Position numbers and translations under genes: made by a program
Shown here: positions 26,801 to 36,463 of the stretch, piece after piece
Numbering within the stretch: position 1 is the stretch's first letter
How the letters are laid out: each line of letters begins with the position of its first letter
The notes under the pieces: model-generated
The model's input: the letters and a program-made list of their open reading frames with translations, nothing else
What the model was told of the DNA's origin: nothing
Database searches by the model: none
Origin: Aminobacter anthyllidis
GTDB lineage: Bacteria > Pseudomonadota > Alphaproteobacteria > Rhizobiales > Rhizobiaceae
Length of the DNA stretch: 64,000 bases
Assembly: GCF_018555685.1 (NCBI RefSeq)
Contig: NZ_JAFLWW010000004.1
Span: 606,597 to 670,596, forward strand
Direction of reading: 5' to 3'

Positions 26801-28030
26801 GTGCTGGACAAGGCTGAATTGGCGGGCAACGGAACACCGTTCCATGCTGCAAGCAGCGCCGAGGTGCGGACCACCTGGTGGTATGCGTGGGACAAACACA
26901 TCGTCCCCGACGTCTACACGAGCATGCCGCGGGAGCTTGCGGCCATCCGCAACGCCGTTGCCATGATCGACATGTCGCCGCTGCCCAAGATGGAGTTGCG
27001 TGGCCCCGACGCGCATCGCCTCGTCGACCGGCTGATGACCCGCGACATGACGCGGCTCGAAGTCGACCATGTGATGTACACGCCGTGGTGCAATCGCGCC
27101 GGTCTTCTCGTCGGCGACGGCCTGGTTTTCCGGCTGGCGGACGACTGGTTTATTGTCTCGGGAGAAACGAGCCACGCATGGTTTGCCAGCCAGGCAGCAG
27201 AGCTGCAGGTCGAGATTCGCAACGCTTCCGACGACTACGGCATCCTCTCGCTGCAGGGCCCCCGCGCCTTCGATCTGATGCAGGCGGCGACGGGCCACGA
27301 CTGGTCCGGCCTCAAATTCTCGCAGATTGGACGCGCCACCATTGCCGGCCATGACGTTCTTGTTGCTCGGCAGGGCTTCACCGGGGAACTCGGCTTCGAG
27401 CTCTGGGTGCCCCAGGCGGCGGGTGCTGAGGTGTGGAAAGAACTCCAGGCCATCGGTCAACCGTTTGGCGTCATGCCGGCAGGCGAGTATGCGGTCGACG
27501 TCGCCCGCATCGAGGCTGGCCTGATCTTGGTCTCGGCGGATTACAACGGCGCCGGTCCGGACCCGCGCACCGCACGCGTCGACGTCACCGACGATTTGAA
27601 CATCACGCCCATCGAGGCCGGCCTTGGGCGGCTGATCGATTTCGGCAGCGATTTTGTCGGCAAGCAGGCGCTCCAGGCTGCGGCCGCATCGACCAAGCTG
27701 GGACGGCGTTTTGTCGGACTGCAATATGACGCAGGCGAGATCGTGACCGCGGCTGCCGAGAAGAGCGCCTATGGGACTGCTCTTTCCAGGGTGTACTGGG
27801 GTTCGATGCCGGCCTTCCACGCCGGCAAGCCGGTGGGGCGTGCCTCGAGCTTGGCATTCAGCCCGACGCTGAGGCGTGCCATCAGCTTCGGTTTCCTGCC
27901 AACCGAGCTGTCAGCGCCGGGCACCAAGGTCGATGTCGAATTGAAGGATGACGAAGGCGCCAGCATCGGACTGGTCCCGGCCACTGTCGTGTCCTTGCCG
28001 TTCATCGAAATTCGTCGGTCGAAGGGCTGA
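26801..28030 (+). CDS. GcvT-like aminomethyltransferase-family protein (folate-dependent demethylase candidate)
   Basis: 409 residues from a GTG at 26801 preceded by GGAGGAG; an earlier in-frame start would add 27 residues across the promoter. It has the GcvT fold: AIRNAVAMIDMSPLPKMELR (N-terminal folate-binding domain), YTPWCNRAGLLVGDG, SLQGPRAFDLM, ARQGFTGELGFELWVP and a C-terminal barrel from ~300. Relatives include the glycine-cleavage T-protein, DmdA (DMSP demethylase), the O-demethylases LigM/DesA and folate domains of dimethylglycine and sarcosine enzymes. It probably transfers a methyl or methylene group to tetrahydrofolate. In this block it may accept the C1 unit of the Rieske substrate or remove a second methyl group. 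Confidence 0.88.
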   Translation: MLDKAELAGNGTPFHAASSAEVRTTWWYAWDKHIVPDVYTSMPRELAAIRNAVAMIDMSPLPKMELRGPDAHRLVDRLMTRDMTRLEVDHVMYTPWCNRAGLLVGDGLVFRLADDWFIVSGETSHAWFASQAAELQVEIRNASDDYGILSLQGPRAFDLMQAATGHDWSGLKFSQIGRATIAGHDVLVARQGFTGELGFELWVPQAAGAEVWKELQAIGQPFGVMPAGEYAVDVARIEAGLILVSADYNGAGPDPRTARVDVTDDLNITPIEAGLGRLIDFGSDFVGKQALQAAAASTKLGRRFVGLQYDAGEIVTAAAEKSAYGTALSRVYWGSMPAFHAGKPVGRASSLAFSPTLRRAISFGFLPTELSAPGTKVDVELKDDEGASIGLVPATVVSLPFIEIRRSKG

Positions 28031-28062
28031 CAACGGCCCACAACGACCGCGGGGGGAGGGAA

Positions 28063-29115
28063 GTGAATATAGCTCACAGACCAGTGTCGTTTGACCTCGA
28101 AGTCCGGCGGCGCGCCGGTCAGGCTCTCTCCTCCAGCTCAACCGCCGTGCCCGATGCCGTCGTATCGAGCTTCCAGATCCTGCTCCTGCCCGGTTTCTCC
28201 CAGCTCTGTCTGGCATCGATGATCGAGCCGCTCAGGATGGCCAATTCATTGTCGGGCAAGAGCCTGTTCCGCTGGCAGCTGGCGAGCCTTGACGGCCATT
28301 CGGTCGTCAGTGCCAGCGACATGTCGCTGGCGGTGTCGGGCAACGTCTTCGCGGACGAAGCCGCGTTCATCGCTTGCCCGCGCAGCGCCGTGCTGGTCTG
28401 CGCGGGAGAAGGCGTCGAGCGCTTCAGCACAAGCGAGCTGCGCAGCTTCCTGCGCCGCATTCACCGCGCCGCCGTACCGATTTATGCCTTAGGCACCGCA
28501 ACATGGCTGCTCGCCGAAGCGAAGCTGCTGGACGGGGCCCACTGCACGATCCATTGGGGCAAGATGGCGGCTTTGTACGAGACGTTCTATGGCCTCGCCA
28601 TCGACGATGCGCTGTTCGTCCGCGACGGCTCCATCGTCACCTGCGCCGGCGAACTCGCCGCCTTCGACCTCGCGATGGACCTGGTGCGGCAGCATTGCGA
28701 CGTCGAGCTGGCGCGCAGCATCTGCCAGCATCTCGCGGCCGATCGCTGGCGCGACGGGGCAAGCGCCCAGTCGTTGCTGCCTGGATTGCGCTTCGGCAGC
28801 GCCGGAAAGAAGCTATCACGCATCCTGCAGCTGATGGAGAGGAACATCGAGGAACCGCTGTCGCTCCAGGAAATTGCCCAACAAATCTCGTTGTCGCGAC
28901 GCCAGGTCGAGCGTCTGTTCGAACGTCATCTGTCGACCACCCCAAGGCAGCACTACCTGACGCTCAAGTTGCGCCGCGCTCGACAGCTGGTCGAAATGAC
29001 CGAGATGTCGGTGACTGATATTGCCATGGCCTGCGGTTTCGAATCCGCATCTTATTTTTCGAAAAGCTTCAAGGAACACTTCGACATCCTGCCGAGCGTT
29101 CTGCGCGCGCGGTAA
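28063..29115 (+). CDS. GlxA/GbdR-type regulator (DJ-1/PfpI domain plus AraC HTH)
   Basis: 350 residues. Residues ~30-200 are a class-I glutamine-amidotransferase-like (DJ-1/PfpI) sensor (FQILLLPGFSQLCLASMIEP, YALGTATWLLAEAKLL) without an obvious catalytic cysteine. Residues ~250-350 are an AraC DNA-binding domain (ISLSRRQVERLFERHL, DIAMACGFESASYFSKSF). This architecture is that of GbdR, SouR, CdhR and ArgR, which sense glycine betaine, sarcosine, carnitine or arginine. GGGAGGGAA precedes the GTG. It follows the GcvT-like gene by 32 bases, so the regulator is co-transcribed with a C1 enzyme. This supports an N-methylated amine or betaine as the inducer. Confidence 0.9.
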   Translation: MNIAHRPVSFDLEVRRRAGQALSSSSTAVPDAVVSSFQILLLPGFSQLCLASMIEPLRMANSLSGKSLFRWQLASLDGHSVVSASDMSLAVSGNVFADEAAFIACPRSAVLVCAGEGVERFSTSELRSFLRRIHRAAVPIYALGTATWLLAEAKLLDGAHCTIHWGKMAALYETFYGLAIDDALFVRDGSIVTCAGELAAFDLAMDLVRQHCDVELARSICQHLAADRWRDGASAQSLLPGLRFGSAGKKLSRILQLMERNIEEPLSLQEIAQQISLSRRQVERLFERHLSTTPRQHYLTLKLRRARQLVEMTEMSVTDIAMACGFESASYFSKSFKEHFDILPSVLRAR

Positions 29116-29178
29116 GTTAGCAGGGGGCTTCCTGCTTGTCCGGTCTTTGGCCGTGGAATGAGAAAGGTAGTCATCGGC

Positions 29179-29926
29179 TCACGCGCGCCAAGATGCAGGA
29201 GCGGTGCGGCGGTACCCGTCGAACAACGGACCCCCATGTGAAGCCAATTCAGTTTCCGCCAAAGCGATCACCAAGTCGGATACTGCTGATGCAAATAGCG
29301 CCCGGAACGCTGCGTCAAACCTGTCGCATAAAGTTTCGTCGGCGGCTGCCAAAAGGCGCGGCGTCCATTTGCCGATCCCGTTCCAGTGACCTCGACCGCG
29401 CAAGGCAAGCTCTGCCAGCTTCGGATAGAGCATAGCGCCTATCGCCAGCACCTCGGCGCCAGTTCGGTCGCCACGCAGATCGTCAATCGCATCCGTGATC
29501 TCATATCGCAGGGCATTCAATTCGACTTGCCCTAACGTGGGCTGGCCCAGCAAAGAGGCGAGCCGATACCGTCTCGCGCAACACCTCGGCGCGCTCGGGA
29601 GCATCGCCGATCACCCGACCTTCGACGATCATGTTGAGGATAGAGGGCCTGGCGCGCGATACGTCGTCGTGAACGAACCATGTCAGCGTCCCGATGTCAT
29701 GAACAAAGGCTTCCACCGGAACCCCTCTGAAAACGAAGGACTCGCGGCGAGCCGCTTCGAGAGAGTCGAAAACGACAACCAGATCGATGTCGGACAGGCG
29801 CGTGCCTTGTCCTCGCATGATCGATCCCGCGACATACGCAAACAATGCACCGTTGTATCGCGAGCGAAACGCAGCTTCGGCGATTTGCAAAGCCTCGGAA
29901 GGTGAGGGGCAGGGTCGATAATTCAT
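29179..29926 (-). pseudogene. Nucleotidyltransferase-domain protein, frameshifted
   Basis: From ATG 29926 the frame encodes a Pol-beta-type nucleotidyltransferase fold: AYVAGSIMRGQGTRLSDIDL, with the G-S and D-x-D active-site pattern (DIDLVVV). Near 29550 the coding frame changes and continues LGQPTLGQVELNALRYEIT... to a stop at 29179, giving the helical C-terminal half. A single-base lesion separates the parts. Such proteins modify small molecules or form HEPN/MNT-like pairs; no HEPN gene is present. It looks like a decayed orphan gene. Confidence 0.65.
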
Positions 29927-30241
29927 AGGCGCGATTTACTACCGCTTTTTTTGGGCCGTTAGACAAGGCGACCTGAAGGCAAGTATCAAACTGCCAAATG
30001 GCAGCTTTCCGCCTTTTTCTACCGAAATCTGACAGACCGCTTACGGCCCCCCGAGTCGACGTCCTGCGCCGCAAAAACGGCTGTCGCGTTTGGCTGGAAA
30101 CTTGAGCCGAGCGTCGCCACGCGCTAACCAGTCGCGGACCAGGGGTACTCTCCCCCAGGTGTTCCAGTGATCAGCTCGAAAAGGTACTGACTGGACCTTT
30201 CGCTTGGGCGGTACCTTCCTGGTCAGGGCAAACCAGACCAA
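29927..30241. other. Intergenic region without a supported gene
   Basis: The only open frame (30041-30241, minus, 66 aa) has no recognisable family or ribosome site. The stretch separates the broken nucleotidyltransferase from the 3' end of the peptide-type ABC operon, and I see no clear terminator. Confidence 0.4.
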
Positions 30242-32269
30242 TTAAGTTTCAACGCTCAAGGGCTTCAGACCCGGACGAACTGTAGGAGATGCCAATTCGT
30301 CGACCGGAACGTGGCAGCGGATATAGCCGCTGCCGGTTTGGCGAACCGGTGGCCGAGTCTCGGCGCAGTTGCTTCCGACCTGGCGGGGACAGCGGCCGAC
30401 GAGCGGGCAGCCGATGCCCGGCACCGCCCGCGACGTCGGAATGGCGGGGGGATGGGAGACGTAGTGATCCTTGCTGAGGCCGGGGGCGGCGTCGAGCAGC
30501 ATTTCCGTATAGGGATGGAGCGAATCGCCAAGCAGCGTGCCGGTATCGGCCAATTGCATGATCTCACCGCGATAGAGCACAGCAACCCGATCGGCGAGCT
30601 GCTGCACGACGGCGAGGTCGTGTGAGATGAAGAGCATCGCAACCGCGTGCTTTTCCTTGAGGGAGCGCAGCAGCTCGACGATCCTGGCCTGCACCGAGAC
30701 GTCGAGTGCTGACAGGATTTCATCGCAGATCAGTAGTTTGGGATTGACCAGCAGCGCGCGGGCGATGGCAATGCGTTGGCGCTCGCCGCCAGAAAGCTGG
30801 TCGGGAAACCGGTTGAGATAACCCGCGTGCAGGCCAACGTTGTCCAATACGGCCGCGAGAGCCATCTCGTTAGTCTCGATCCCGAAATGATCCAGCGGGC
30901 GTTCGAGGATCGCCCGGATACGGCGACGGGGGTTCAGGGACGCATCCGGGTTCTGGAAGATGTACTGAATCTGGCGCAACTGCTCGACCGAACGGCTTTT
31001 CAGCGCCGGGGCCAACAGGTCCCCGTTTAGGCTGACCGACCCCGACTGCGGCGGCAGGCGTCCGCTGATTGCGCGCGCAATCGTCGATTTGCCACTGCCG
31101 GATTCCCCAACGAGCGCGACCACCTCACCGGCGCGCACTTCGAGGTCGATATCGCGCACGACGGGAGGGATCGACTTTCGGAAGAACCTGTCGAAACTGC
31201 CAGGCTTTCGATAAGACAGGTTCAAGTCGGTGACCGAAAGCAGAGTGTCTTGCCTTGTGGTCTCGACGCGCTGACTTGGCTTTCCAGCCGGCGTTTGCGG
31301 TACCGCGGCCTCTCGCCATTTCATGCAGGCAACGAACCGCACATCGCCGACCGGCTGCAGAACCTGCGGCGTGGTGCGACATGGCCCGGATGCGAAATCG
31401 CAGCGTGGTTCGAACTTGCAGCCGGTGGAGATCTGGTCTCGACGCAGCACGCCGCGCAGCCCTCCGGCCTGTCTGTCGGTTCCATCCACGGTCGGGATCG
31501 AGGCGATGAGCCCGCGGGAGTAAGGATGGGCAGGCGCAGCTAACAACTCGTTGCAGGGCGCGACCTCGACGAGTTGGCCCGCATACATGACCCCCACCCG
31601 GTCGGCGATCTGGGCGAGCAGCGCCAGATCGTGCGTCACGTAGAGCATGGCCATGCCGATGCTGGCTCGAAGATCGCAGAGAAGCTGGATTATCTGGCGC
31701 TGGGTGGTGACGTCGAGGCCGGTGGTCGGCTCGTCGAGTACGAGCAGGTCCGGATTACAGGCGACAGCCATGGCGATTGCCACGCGTTGCTGCTGGCCGC
31801 CGGAGAGTTCGTGCGGGTAGCGATGACCCACGTCGGGCAGGCCGACCAGGGCAAAGAGTTCGACGACGCGGCGCTCCATGCTTATGCCGTCAGGCAGTGC
31901 CCGGTGCGTTGCGATCATTTCGCGGATCTGCGAGCCGACTCGCATGCCTGGGCTGAGAGAGGTTGTCGGATTCTGCGGAACGAGCGCGATACGGTTGCCG
32001 CGCAGGCGTGTTAGTGCCGAGGTATCAAGCTTGAGTAGATCCATGCCGTCGAACACTACCTCGCCGGTCTGAACCAGGCTGTTGATGGTGCCGTAGCCAA
32101 GCAGGCGGTAAGCGACAGTGGATTTGCCGCAGCCGGATTCGCCAACGAGCCCGAAGGCTTCACCGCGGGCGATCTCGAAGGAAACGTCCTGCACCACGTT
32201 GGTCCAGCCGGCCTTCCCACCATAGGCGATGTTGAGATTGCGGACTTCGATGAGTTTTTTCATGTTCAC
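30242..32269 (-). CDS. Dipeptide/oligopeptide-type ABC transporter ATP-binding protein (fused DppD-DppF)
   Basis: 675 residues joining two ATPase subunits. Domain 1 (to ~270) has Walker A GESGCGKST, signature SGGQQQR and the oligo/dipeptide C-terminal zinc-like region CKFEPRCDFASGPC. Domain 2 (~345-600) has GESGSGKST and LSGGERQR, followed by CPLVGRCPRQVGSNC. Dpp/Opp importers normally use two separate ATPases; the fused form is common in Rhizobiales. It starts inside the stop of the DppC-like permease gene (4-base overlap). It powers the importer encoded by the five-gene operon at 36367-30242. Confidence 0.94.
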   Translation of the reverse strand: MNMKKLIEVRNLNIAYGGKAGWTNVVQDVSFEIARGEAFGLVGESGCGKSTVAYRLLGYGTINSLVQTGEVVFDGMDLLKLDTSALTRLRGNRIALVPQNPTTSLSPGMRVGSQIREMIATHRALPDGISMERRVVELFALVGLPDVGHRYPHELSGGQQQRVAIAMAVACNPDLLVLDEPTTGLDVTTQRQIIQLLCDLRASIGMAMLYVTHDLALLAQIADRVGVMYAGQLVEVAPCNELLAAPAHPYSRGLIASIPTVDGTDRQAGGLRGVLRRDQISTGCKFEPRCDFASGPCRTTPQVLQPVGDVRFVACMKWREAAVPQTPAGKPSQRVETTRQDTLLSVTDLNLSYRKPGSFDRFFRKSIPPVVRDIDLEVRAGEVVALVGESGSGKSTIARAISGRLPPQSGSVSLNGDLLAPALKSRSVEQLRQIQYIFQNPDASLNPRRRIRAILERPLDHFGIETNEMALAAVLDNVGLHAGYLNRFPDQLSGGERQRIAIARALLVNPKLLICDEILSALDVSVQARIVELLRSLKEKHAVAMLFISHDLAVVQQLADRVAVLYRGEIMQLADTGTLLGDSLHPYTEMLLDAAPGLSKDHYVSHPPAIPTSRAVPGIGCPLVGRCPRQVGSNCAETRPPVRQTGSGYIRCHVPVDELASPTVRPGLKPLSVET

Positions 32270-33153
32270 GCTCCCGCCACTGGCCGCTGGCCAAGCATGC
32301 GCGAAAGGCCATCGGTGAACAGGTTAAAGCCGATGACGAGGGATGCGAGGCCCAAGCCGGGCCCGAACACGGTCACTGGAGAGGCGATCAGGAGATTGCG
32401 GTTTTCGCTGATCATGAGCCCCCATTCCGGCGTCGGTGGGCGAATGCCGAATCCGAGGAAGCCGAGCGCTCCAATGAGGATCGGGGCATAGCTGAGGCGC
32501 AATGAGAACTCGACGAGAAGCACGTTGGCTGCATTGGGAAGGATTTCGCGGAAGACGATGGACCATGTGCCTTCGCCACGCAGTTCTGCCACCGCAACAT
32601 ACTCACGCGTCGCGATTTCCATGGCGGCCGCGCGCGCGATGCGGGCTATGCGCGGGGCATAGACCAGGCCGACGACGAGCACGATCAACACTGGCTCCCC
32701 AGCAAGTGCTGGGCCTGCGGCGATGATCATCACCAGCGCAAGTGCCAAAAAGGGGATGCTGATCATTGCTTCGACGATGCGCTGGGCAATCTCGTCGAAC
32801 CAGCCGCCTACATAGCCCGAAAGCAGGCCCAGAGTGGTGCCGGCTACCATGCCCAGGATCGTGCCTGCAAAGGCGAGCAAAAGCACGATATGTGCCCCGT
32901 GCATGAAACGGCTGAAGACGTCGCGACCAATTTGGTCAAGGCCCATCGGATGCTGAAAGGATGCGCCCGAGAGCGGCAGTCCCGCTCCCATTTCGGCAAA
33001 GCCGTAGGGGGTCCAGAAAAAGCCGACAATGGCAAAGAGCACATGGGTGGCGAGGATGACCGCACCAACCTTGAACGGGCCGGGTGCGGCATGCCAGCGC
33101 TCGGCACCGAACCGGGCGAACCGCCTCGAGGGATTGGACGCAATCGTGCTCAT
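32266..33153 (-). CDS. Peptide-type ABC transporter permease, DppC-like
   Basis: 295 residues with about six membrane helices and the BPD_transp_1 EAA-like loop ATREYVAVAELRGEGTWS. The PMGLDQIGRDVFSRFMHGA segment at ~70-90 is diagnostic of DppC/OppC subunits. It overlaps the DppB-like gene upstream and the ATPase downstream by 4 bases each, so the operon is tightly coupled. Confidence 0.93.
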   Translation of the reverse strand: MSTIASNPSRRFARFGAERWHAAPGPFKVGAVILATHVLFAIVGFFWTPYGFAEMGAGLPLSGASFQHPMGLDQIGRDVFSRFMHGAHIVLLLAFAGTILGMVAGTTLGLLSGYVGGWFDEIAQRIVEAMISIPFLALALVMIIAAGPALAGEPVLIVLVVGLVYAPRIARIARAAAMEIATREYVAVAELRGEGTWSIVFREILPNAANVLLVEFSLRLSYAPILIGALGFLGFGIRPPTPEWGLMISENRNLLIASPVTVFGPGLGLASLVIGFNLFTDGLSRMLGQRPVAGA

Positions 33154-34103
33154 CGGCTTGTCCTCAAGCGTGGTTGGAGCAGGACAGCCAGGACGTCGGC
33201 CACCAGATTGGCGACGACATAGACGGCTGCACTGATCATCACCGTCGCCTTAATCAAGGGAACATCGCGCAGTTGCAGCGCATCGATCAGCAGCGTGCCG
33301 AAGCCGGGATAAGAAAACACTCGCTCGACGATTACGACGCCGCCAATCAGGAAGCCGAGATTGAGTGCGGTGACATTGAGCGCCGGCACGATGGCGTTCG
33401 GCAGGGCATGGCGGAAGAGCACGGTGCGCGGGCGCAGGCCCTTGAGTTCTGCGAGACGCACATAGTCGGAGTGCAGCACCTCGATGAGGCTGTCGCGCAA
33501 GACGCGGATGGCATAGACCGCCATCATGATGGCGAGCGTGACGGCGGGCAGGACCATTGCGCGCAGCGTCTCCTGCCATGTGCTGGCCTCCGAGATCGTC
33601 GCCAAAGCAGGCAGAATCGGCAACGCGACTGCAAAGACGAAGAGCAGGATCGTGGCGAGCAGGAAATCCGGCAGCGACAGCAGGATGAGCGTGATGACCG
33701 AGATGACGTGGTCAACGACCTTGCCGCGGTTCGTGGCCTGGATGATTGCGGGAACAAGCGCAAGCACGAGATAGATCGCAAAGGCAAAGAGCGAAAGGAG
33801 CAGAGTATTGACGATGCGGGGGGCTAGAACATCGGCGATCGGCCGGCCGGTGGCGATCGATACGCCGAGATCGCCGCGCACGAAGTCGCTGAGCCAGCGG
33901 AAATACCGGATGGGGGCAGACTGGTCCAGATGAAGCTGGCCGCGCAGAACTTCCAGTGCCTTGGCGGTGGCATCGCGGCCGAGGATACGGGTGGCGACGT
34001 CACCGGGAAGGGCCTCAAGGATCAGGAAGATCAGGATCGAGACGAGAAGCAGCGTCAGGGCCGAAAACAGGATCCGGCTGGCGAGGAGGCGAAAAACGCT
34101 CAT
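33150..34103 (-). CDS. Peptide-type ABC transporter permease, DppB-like
   Basis: 317 residues starting MSVFRLLASRILFSALTLLL, with six membrane helices and the loop SDYVRLAELKGLRPRTVLFR. The start at 34103 is chosen because it gives a 4-base overlap with the cupin gene and matches family N-termini; the upstream in-frame extension is the shadow of that gene. It pairs with the DppC-like permease. Confidence 0.93.
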   Translation of the reverse strand: MSVFRLLASRILFSALTLLLVSILIFLILEALPGDVATRILGRDATAKALEVLRGQLHLDQSAPIRYFRWLSDFVRGDLGVSIATGRPIADVLAPRIVNTLLLSLFAFAIYLVLALVPAIIQATNRGKVVDHVISVITLILLSLPDFLLATILLFVFAVALPILPALATISEASTWQETLRAMVLPAVTLAIMMAVYAIRVLRDSLIEVLHSDYVRLAELKGLRPRTVLFRHALPNAIVPALNVTALNLGFLIGGVVIVERVFSYPGFGTLLIDALQLRDVPLIKATVMISAAVYVVANLVADVLAVLLQPRLRTSR

Positions 34104-34771
34104 GTCGCATCCAATCCCACGGAAGTAGGGGCGGCACCCGCCGTCGCGGCATCGGGTATGAAGGCCGCATCGGTCTCGAGGTCGCCCTCCCAGACATAAA
34201 GAAGCACAAGAGGCCGCTCCTCCGAAAGCGTAGCATGGGGCAGCCATGACGGATGGTGGATGATTTCGTCGATGCCCCGCCTCGTCCAGTCCGTTACGCC
34301 CGCCCGCCAGTAGGAAGGACCGGTGACAGTGTAGTAGAGTTCATCAGCCGGGTGATGATGTAGCGGATAGTGGGTTCTTGGTCCCAGGAACATCAACCCG
34401 AAGGCGATATCAGGGTCCTTGATCAGCGCCGGCGGTCCGCCATCAGGGCCGCAGATGACGCCATAGCCGTAGTTCTCGCCGAAATCGTTGCTAGGCGGGT
34501 TGGCCAGATAGCTCTTGCTGCGAGTCACGTGGATTGCCGGCAACAGGACCGCAAGCGCCTGGGCAAGCGGCGACTGTGCCGCATGGGATGCCAATTCTGC
34601 CTCGCAGGCTGCCTGTATCGGTACGCGACCCGGCGAAGCGTCGTTCATCGGTGGCAATCGTTTCGCAAGCTGGCGCAGCCGGGCGGCGTGGGATTGCGAC
34701 ACGCTTCGCGCATCTCGATCGAGCGCGTTGGCAAAGCATGTGAGGAAGGTGATCAGGGCGGAAGTCGTCAT
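34100..34771 (-). CDS. DddQ-like cupin (dimethylsulfoniopropionate-lyase-like family)
   Basis: 223 residues with a single C-terminal cupin. The motif HYPLHHHPADELYY places Tyr135, His138, His140, Glu144 and Tyr146 at the spacing of the DddQ active site, and His179 in HHPSWLPHA supplies the last metal ligand. DddQ-type enzymes cleave DMSP to acrylate and dimethylsulfide in marine Roseobacters, while many terrestrial cupins of this superfamily have unknown substrates. It is the second gene of a peptide-type importer operon (4-base overlap with DppB-like), so its substrate is probably imported. GAGGAT precedes the ATG at 34771. A lyase or isomerase on a betaine- or carboxylate-like solute is inferred. 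Confidence 0.75.
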   Translation of the reverse strand: MTTSALITFLTCFANALDRDARSVSQSHAARLRQLAKRLPPMNDASPGRVPIQAACEAELASHAAQSPLAQALAVLLPAIHVTRSKSYLANPPSNDFGENYGYGVICGPDGGPPALIKDPDIAFGLMFLGPRTHYPLHHHPADELYYTVTGPSYWRAGVTDWTRRGIDEIIHHPSWLPHATLSEERPLVLLYVWEGDLETDAAFIPDAATAGAAPTSVGLDAT

Positions 34772-34840
34772 ACAGCTATCCTCTTCCACGGGGCGACCTG
34801 CCCCGTGGATGCGAGTGTCCTGGGAGGAGGAGAGGGCGCT

Positions 34841-36367
34841 TTACCGGCTGCAGGTCAGCTCGGCATAGTCGATGCGGTTTACGTCGACATTCGGCTGATA
34901 GCCTGCGCAGCCCTTGCGCAAACCTGCGACAACGGATGTGAAGACTGGCAGGATCATGCCGCCTTCGTCGGCGACCACCCGCTGGGCTTCGCGGTAGAGA
35001 TCATTGCGCGCCTTTTCATCTGCTGTCTGGCCTGCCTTGACGACAAGTGCGTCGAAATCGTCGCGTTTCCAATGCGTTTCGTTCCACTCAGACTTGCTGC
35101 TCAGCGATAGCGTCAGAGCTTCGGCCGGCGGACGGGCGCTGGTGTAGGAGATAACAGCCGGCTTCTTCAGCCAGATCGTATCCCAATAGCCTTCGGCCGG
35201 TGAGGTGATAACGTTGACGCGAATACCCGCTGGTTCGGCCATCTGGGCATAAACTTGTGCAAGCAGCATCATTCCGGGATAGGAATCCGAGGTGTAGAGA
35301 TCGAAATCGATGCCGTCGGGGTGGCCGGCCTCGGTGAGCAGGGCTGCTGCCTTTTCGACATCCGCTGCCTTTGCGGGTGTGCCGAGGCCGAGCGGCGAGG
35401 AAAGCGGGATCGGCGTATCGCCACCTACTTCTCCGTAGCCGAGCAGCACGGTATCCAGGATCTTCTGGCGATCCATCACCAGTTTCATCGCTTCGCGGAC
35501 CTTGAGGTTGTCGAAGGGCGGCGTGTCTGTCCACACCGCTAGGTACAAAGACGTTGCGCCCGGTGTTGCCACCAGCTCAACGGCAGGATTGTCTTTTAGC
35601 GTGATAAGGCTTGCAGGATCTACCGTCAGCGACAGGTCGACCGTGCCTGACAGCAGCGCCGAAAGACGCGAAGTCGGTTCCAGGCTGGTGGTGATCTCCA
35701 GGCATTCCGCCTTCGGCAGGCCGGCGCGCCAGTAACTGGCGTTGCGGCGCATGACGCGTACCGCGCCGTTGACGGTGAACGTTTCCTGCATGAAGGGGCC
35801 GGTGCCGTTGCCCTTGACGCGCAAGTCTTCCGATTTGGCGCCCTCCGGCACCATCAGCGCATATTTGGTCGCGATCAGCATCGGCAGTTCGACCACGGGC
35901 TGCTTCAACTTGAAGCGCACCACATGGTCATCGATGGCGGCAATGCCGTTCGGGTCCAGGAAAGCGAGAGTGGAAAAGCCGCCCGGCGAGACGGCGGGAT
36001 CGAGCAGACGGCGATAGGAATAGACCACGTCCTTTGCATCGAAATCGGAGCCGTCGTGGAATTTCACGCCCTTCCGCAAGTGAAATGTCCATTCCGTCGC
36101 GTCGGCATTGGATTCCCAAGATTCGGCTAGGGCCGGCATCGGCTGCATGGTGTTGTTGCGGTCGACCAGCGGCTCGTAGATGGCGCGGATATGGTAGACG
36201 CTGTCCGTGCCAATGAGGGCGGCCGGATCCATGGTCTGTTTTTCGCCGTCAGACTCATAGCCGAGCACACGAACGCAGCCTTCTTGCGCAAAAGCCACCG
36301 TTGCCGACAGCGAACAGGCCGCCATTGTCACGGCTAAAGCGCTGCTTTTCAGAAGGTGATGCTTCAT
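34841..36367 (-). CDS. ABC transporter substrate-binding protein, family 5 (peptide/nickel type)
   Basis: 508 residues with a Sec signal ([20 protein letters not shown]..., cleavage near FAQ-E) and the SBP_bac_5 fold: [46 protein letters not shown] and [14 protein letters not shown]. The family binds peptides but also opines, betaine-like compounds and other bulky solutes. First gene of the operon, 69 bases before the cupin. The ATG at 36367 has GGGGAACGAG upstream; a second ATG at 36382 is in frame. The divergent LysR gene starts at 36464. Confidence 0.92.
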   Translation of the reverse strand: MKHHLLKSSALAVTMAACSLSATVAFAQEGCVRVLGYESDGEKQTMDPAALIGTDSVYHIRAIYEPLVDRNNTMQPMPALAESWESNADATEWTFHLRKGVKFHDGSDFDAKDVVYSYRRLLDPAVSPGGFSTLAFLDPNGIAAIDDHVVRFKLKQPVVELPMLIATKYALMVPEGAKSEDLRVKGNGTGPFMQETFTVNGAVRVMRRNASYWRAGLPKAECLEITTSLEPTSRLSALLSGTVDLSLTVDPASLITLKDNPAVELVATPGATSLYLAVWTDTPPFDNLKVREAMKLVMDRQKILDTVLLGYGEVGGDTPIPLSSPLGLGTPAKAADVEKAAALLTEAGHPDGIDFDLYTSDSYPGMMLLAQVYAQMAEPAGIRVNVITSPAEGYWDTIWLKKPAVISYTSARPPAEALTLSLSSKSEWNETHWKRDDFDALVVKAGQTADEKARNDLYREAQRVVADEGGMILPVFTSVVAGLRKGCAGYQPNVDVNRIDYAELTCSR

Positions 36368-36463
36368 TTTCTCGTTCCCCATTTTTGGTTTTGTTGGACG
36401 AGTATGAAAATGGGTCCGGCGCCTTGCAAACGATTAGAAATCAAGTCTACATGAGTAGAATTC

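Noticed and set aside
34100..34771. Calling the cupin a true DMSP lyase (dddQ)
   Set aside because: Active-site residues match, but many terrestrial relatives have other or unknown activities, so no gene symbol is given.
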